From contig DFSK01000054.1 of NCBI GenBank assembly GCA_002378605.1, positions 10,491 through 17,453 on the forward strand: a DNA stretch of 6,963 bases. The letters run 5' to 3'. Both the position numbers and the translations under genes were made by a program. The stretch comes from Alphaproteobacteria bacterium UBA3439. GTDB taxonomy: Bacteria > Pseudomonadota > Alphaproteobacteria > Puniceispirillales > Puniceispirillaceae. The notes beneath the pieces were generated by a model. It was given only the letters and a program-made list of their open reading frames with translations. It had not been told where the DNA came from and searched no databases. The first letter of the stretch is position 1, and every line of letters begins with the position of its first letter. Positions 6,617 to 6,963 of the stretch are shown in pieces.

Positions 6617-6963
6617 CTAGCCGAGTTTTGTTTGATCAAGAAAGCGTCGGCTAAGGGCTTCATCCTCTTTAAACACACCGGTAAATCTCGTGGTAATCAT
6701 CGAAACATCGGGTTTGCGAACGCCGCGTGTTGTCATGCATTGATGCTGGGCGTCAATCAGCACGGCAACGCCTTTTGGCTGCAATATCTTCTGGATACAA
6801 TCGGCCACCTGAGCAGTAAGGGTTTCTTGCGTTTGCAGACGATGGGCAAAGCCATCAAGAACCCGTGCCAATTTTGAAATGCCAACAACGCGCCGGTCGG
6901 GCATATAGGCAATATGCGCAACGCCCAAAATCGGCACTAGATGATGTTCGCAATGGCTTTCCA
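6617..6963 (-). CDS. folE: GTP cyclohydrolase I, C-terminal part (5' end beyond window)
   Basis: Cytosolic zinc enzyme converting GTP to 7,8-dihydroneopterin triphosphate and formate, the entry step to tetrahydrofolate (and in some bacteria to queuosine-type 7-deazapurines). About 115 residues of an expected ~200 are visible. The frame is open to the right edge and begins [10 protein letters not shown], so an apparent GTG start at 6937 is internal. The zinc ligands expected from E. coli FolE are present: Cys of C-E-H-H (6950-6952), its last His (6941-6943), and the Cys of [13 protein letters not shown] (6737-6739). [19 protein letters not shown] is the conserved core, and the end, [15 protein letters not shown], is typical. 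This is the type I (FolE) enzyme, not FolE2. It is upstream of trkH on the same strand; regulation cannot be judged because the promoter is outside. Confidence 0.96.
   Translation of the reverse strand, partial: ESHCEHHLVPILGVAHIAYMPDRRVVGISKLARVLDGFAHRLQTQETLTAQVADCIQKILQPKGVAVLIDAQHQCMTTRGVRKPDVSMITTRFTGVFKEDEALSRRFLDQTKLG

Noticed and set aside
6617..6937. GTG at 6937 as the start of a short complete gene
   Set aside because: The frame continues upstream to the window edge with the essential Cys-Glu-His-His zinc motif of FolE, so the gene is truncated by the window rather than short.

Overview
The window looks like an ordinary chromosomal segment of an alphaproteobacterium with moderate GC content (about half by eye). 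Three things suggest this. The first gene belongs to the long, two-domain dCTP deaminase family typical of alphaproteobacteria. argD, argF and hslO lie in series, an order I associate with that class. The protein sequences also have an alphaproteobacterial character. A marine lineage such as SAR116 would fit the moderate GC, but that is only a guess. I see no insertion sequence, phage gene, CRISPR array, tRNA or rRNA.

Layout, plus strand: the 3' part of a dCTP deaminase gene (1-915, cut by the window edge) is followed by a 210-base spacer. The spacer holds two consecutive hairpins, the second with a T-rich tail, best read as a terminator. Next come argD (1126-2343), argF (2392-3300) and hslO (3356-4327), separated by only 48 and 55 bases and probably co-transcribed. 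ArgD and ArgF supply two steps of ornithine/arginine biosynthesis. HslO (Hsp33) is a redox-activated chaperone whose four zinc-binding cysteines are all present. After a 166-base gap, with a weak hairpin, a candidate promoter and a perfect 10-bp palindrome, comes a lipoprotein gene of unknown function (4494-5087).

Layout, minus strand: a TrkH-type potassium transporter gene (6550-5105) converges on the lipoprotein gene with 17 bases between their stops. Upstream of it on the same strand is the 3' part of folE (GTP cyclohydrolase I; 6963-6617), cut by the right window edge. folE and trkH are 66 bases apart with no terminator visible, so they may share a transcript.

No new multi-gene system is supported. 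The items most worth a second look are the structured dcd-argD spacer with its duplicated pairing arm, the apparent loss of one catalytic position in the second deaminase domain, the uncharacterised lipoprotein, and the palindrome at its putative transcription start.
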